Below are positions 62,231 through 64,000 of a stretch of DNA of 64,000 nt, in pieces; position 1 is the first letter of the stretch; each line of letters starts with the position of its first letter. Position numbers and translations under genes: made by a program. Source of the stretch: JADJPL01 sp040382095 (lineage in GTDB: Bacteria > Bacteroidota > Bacteroidia > Chitinophagales > Saprospiraceae); the NCBI GenBank assembly GCA_040382095.1, contig JBEIGB010000005.1, positions 1 to 64,000 on the forward strand, in the 5' to 3' direction. The notes beneath the pieces are model-generated. The model saw only the letters and a program-made list of their open reading frames with translations, was not told the origin of the DNA and searched no databases.

Positions 62231-63832
62231 ATGCGCAACCCGACACTTTTTTCCTGTCTGATTTATCTGCTTGCTTGTGCCTGTGCGACGCCCACGCCCC
62301 CGCAGGGAGGGCCCAGAGATACCGAAGCGCCAAAGCCGGATCCACAACAGAGTACTCCAAACGAACAGGTCAACTTTGTCAGGCAGCCCATCGAAATTGC
62401 TTTCGACGAGTGGATTCAGCTGGAAGATGTCTCGAATCAGGTGCTGGTTTCCCCCCCGCTCGAATTCAGACCACAGCTACGTATCAAAAAGCGCTCGGTG
62501 ATTTTTGAGTTTGATCCCCGGGAGCAATTGCGTCCGAACGTTACCTACACCATCAATTTCGGGACGGCAGTAAAGGACCTGACCGAGAAAAATGTTGCAG
62601 AAAATCTCCGGTTCATTTTTTCCACAGGCCCAAACCTCGATTCTTTATCGGTTAAGGGCAATATCCGCGACGCGTTGACTGGTGAGCCGGTCGAAAAGGC
62701 CTTGTTCATGTTGTACGATAGCTTCGCGGATAGCGTAGTGCGTAAAGAGCGGCCATTGTATTTTGCGAAGACAGATAAAGAAGGCCGTTTTCAGATCAAT
62801 AATATCCGTCCGGGCACTTTCAAAGGATTTGCCCTTTCGGAGGTGAACGGCAACTATCGCTTTGACTTGCCCAATGAAAAGATTGGTTTTCCGGATACGG
62901 CGATTGCGATCGCTGCGGGTATCGGGACGGAACTCGTAGTGGATATTTTTGAAGAATCCCCGAAGCTTCGGCGGATAGGGGTGGATACTGGCTTTGCAGG
63001 TTTTACGAAAATCTTTTTTAATCTGCCCCCTTTACGCATTCAGGCTGGGCACGAGCCTGGGAAGGCCATTTGGCAGGCCATTGAACAGGACACCCTTTTC
63101 GTCTGGACAGCTCCGGAAAATACCGGGAAGCTGGTCTTTCAGCGCGATAATGCGTTCCAGGATGCTTTAGTCTTACCCTCGTATGATCCGGACAGGCCAC
63201 TGCCCCCCTTGTTCGTGAACCCCCGACCGGGCCAGCGCGGGTTCAGGCAAAGCCCTTTCGAAGACTTCATCCTGCGGATTTCTGCACCGTTGAAGTCCTT
63301 TGACACCGCTGCAATTGTCCTGCAGGCCGATACTTTACTGAAAAGGGTTGTCCCTTCCGTATTTATTGACAACACAGATGCCCGTATATTGCACATCCGG
63401 ACAGGCTGGCAGGAAAACCTGCCGTACCGTTTGGAGATCAGGCCCGGTGCGTTCACCGATATTTTTGGCCGTAGTACGGATACTTCGATTGTATATGAGA
63501 TCACACCCATCCCGGGAAAAAGTTATGGTAATATTTTGCTGAAGATTTCCGGTCTGGACAGCGCTTATGCCTATGTACTCGAACTGGTAGTAAACGGGAG
63601 TACTACAGTTTCGAATGTACTGCCTGCTGGTGTTACGGCGAGGGAGATAGCCTTCAGAGGGATTTTTCCCCAGGCCTATTCCTTGCGGCTCGTGGAAGAC
63701 CGCAATGCCAATGGGCAATGGGACACTGGCAGTTATGAGCTTAAAGCGCAGCCAGAGCCTGTCTATCTTTTTGAACTCGAACCAATGCGTGCAAATTGGG
63801 ATTTGGAAGCGGAAGTGACGGTCAAGCGATGA
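62231..63832 (+). CDS. Ig-like (Big_5) domain lipoprotein
   Basis: A 533-residue lipoprotein (lipobox in LLACAC). The segment CATPTPPQGGPRDTEAPKP is a common start of these Bacteroidota surface proteins. A Big_5 Ig-like domain (about 35-135, IAFDEWIQLEDVSNQVLVSPP) and a carboxypeptidase-regulatory-like domain (about 140-215, with GRFQINNIRPGTFKGFALSE) follow. The C-terminal third is beta-rich. The ATG at 62231 is preferred because it starts the signal peptide. Function unknown, likely surface exposed. Confidence 0.85.
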   Translation: MRNPTLFSCLIYLLACACATPTPPQGGPRDTEAPKPDPQQSTPNEQVNFVRQPIEIAFDEWIQLEDVSNQVLVSPPLEFRPQLRIKKRSVIFEFDPREQLRPNVTYTINFGTAVKDLTEKNVAENLRFIFSTGPNLDSLSVKGNIRDALTGEPVEKALFMLYDSFADSVVRKERPLYFAKTDKEGRFQINNIRPGTFKGFALSEVNGNYRFDLPNEKIGFPDTAIAIAAGIGTELVVDIFEESPKLRRIGVDTGFAGFTKIFFNLPPLRIQAGHEPGKAIWQAIEQDTLFVWTAPENTGKLVFQRDNAFQDALVLPSYDPDRPLPPLFVNPRPGQRGFRQSPFEDFILRISAPLKSFDTAAIVLQADTLLKRVVPSVFIDNTDARILHIRTGWQENLPYRLEIRPGAFTDIFGRSTDTSIVYEITPIPGKSYGNILLKISGLDSAYAYVLELVVNGSTTVSNVLPAGVTAREIAFRGIFPQAYSLRLVEDRNANGQWDTGSYELKAQPEPVYLFELEPMRANWDLEAEVTVKR

Positions 63833-64000
63833 TTGGGGATTTACCGCACATTCACAGCGCCAGGAGAAACGCGATGAAGTGCTTGTCGGGAGGCTCTTAT
63901 CCCCCGCCTGTATGCACATAATGCTAAATAGCGGGGCATTTCAAACAGGCAGTTTGCCGTCTTTGACAGAGCAGAATCAGGGAAGATATTTCGTTTCAGG
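63833..64000. other. Intergenic end of window
   Basis: No gene, RNA or strong repeat is visible in the last 168 bp. Confidence 0.6.

Noticed and set aside
1..64000. tRNA, rRNA, CRISPR arrays and complete insertion sequences
   Set aside because: No cloverleaf-like segment, rRNA core sequence, spaced direct-repeat array or transposase was recognised by reading the gaps on both strands.

Overview
This 64-kb window is chromosomal DNA of a member of the Bacteroidota, most likely a free-living Saprospiria- or Cytophagia-type gliding bacterium (lineage inferred). The evidence is a gliding lipoprotein gene (gldD), families largely confined to this phylum (DUF4270, DUF4286, DUF4290, DUF6029, Omp28-like, half-length GlgA-like), lipoproteins with short lipoboxes, and promoters of the phylum type (TTG, about 20 nt, TAnnTTTG). 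No prophage, complete insertion sequence, CRISPR array, rRNA or tRNA was seen. Most of the window is core genome.

Left part (1-12.9 kb), mostly minus strand: gldD, ssb, mutY, an ECF sigma factor, an LptF/LptG-type permease, tgt, rodA, a SPOR protein, deoC and a GH92 alpha-mannosidase, then a plus-strand lipoprotein amidase. 12.9-18.1 kb is a molybdenum-cofactor block (moaA, YdeP/FdhF-type oxidoreductase, moaC, a MobB-like/MobA fusion). 18.5-28.6 kb is a long minus-strand run: UPF0104 membrane protein, rfaE2-type adenylyltransferase, Nif3-like protein, zinc-ribbon coiled coil, TPR protein, pheT, small coiled coil, zapA, a probable 6S-like RNA, and rny.

28.9-41.7 kb is mainly plus strand: GlgA-like half protein, DUF4270, DUF4290, DUF4286, acyl-CoA dehydrogenase, M50 protease, hppA, a tail-specific protease and a frameshifted ABC-F ATPase. 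41.7-55.5 kb mixes strands: TlpA-like thioredoxin, DUF6029 plus Omp28-like pair, glucosaminidase, OmpH/Skp, a large acyl-CoA dehydrogenase with two palindromic operator-like sites, galE, and a cysQ, glycosyltransferase, lpxH run. 55.6-64 kb holds a TolC-HlyD-ABC exporter whose ATPase has lost most canonical catalytic motifs, a second ECF sigma factor, xerD and a large Ig-like lipoprotein.

The most notable observations are: DeoC with Arg in place of the Schiff-base Lys; Tgt with two zinc Cys ligands replaced by Ser; the degenerate ATPase exporter; an ABC-F gene broken by a one-base frameshift at its second signature motif; paired AGCGAA-N2-TTCGCT dyads before an acyl-CoA dehydrogenase; a dispersed family of intergenic palindromic repeats; and a four-copy 22-bp tandem array resembling a transposon end.
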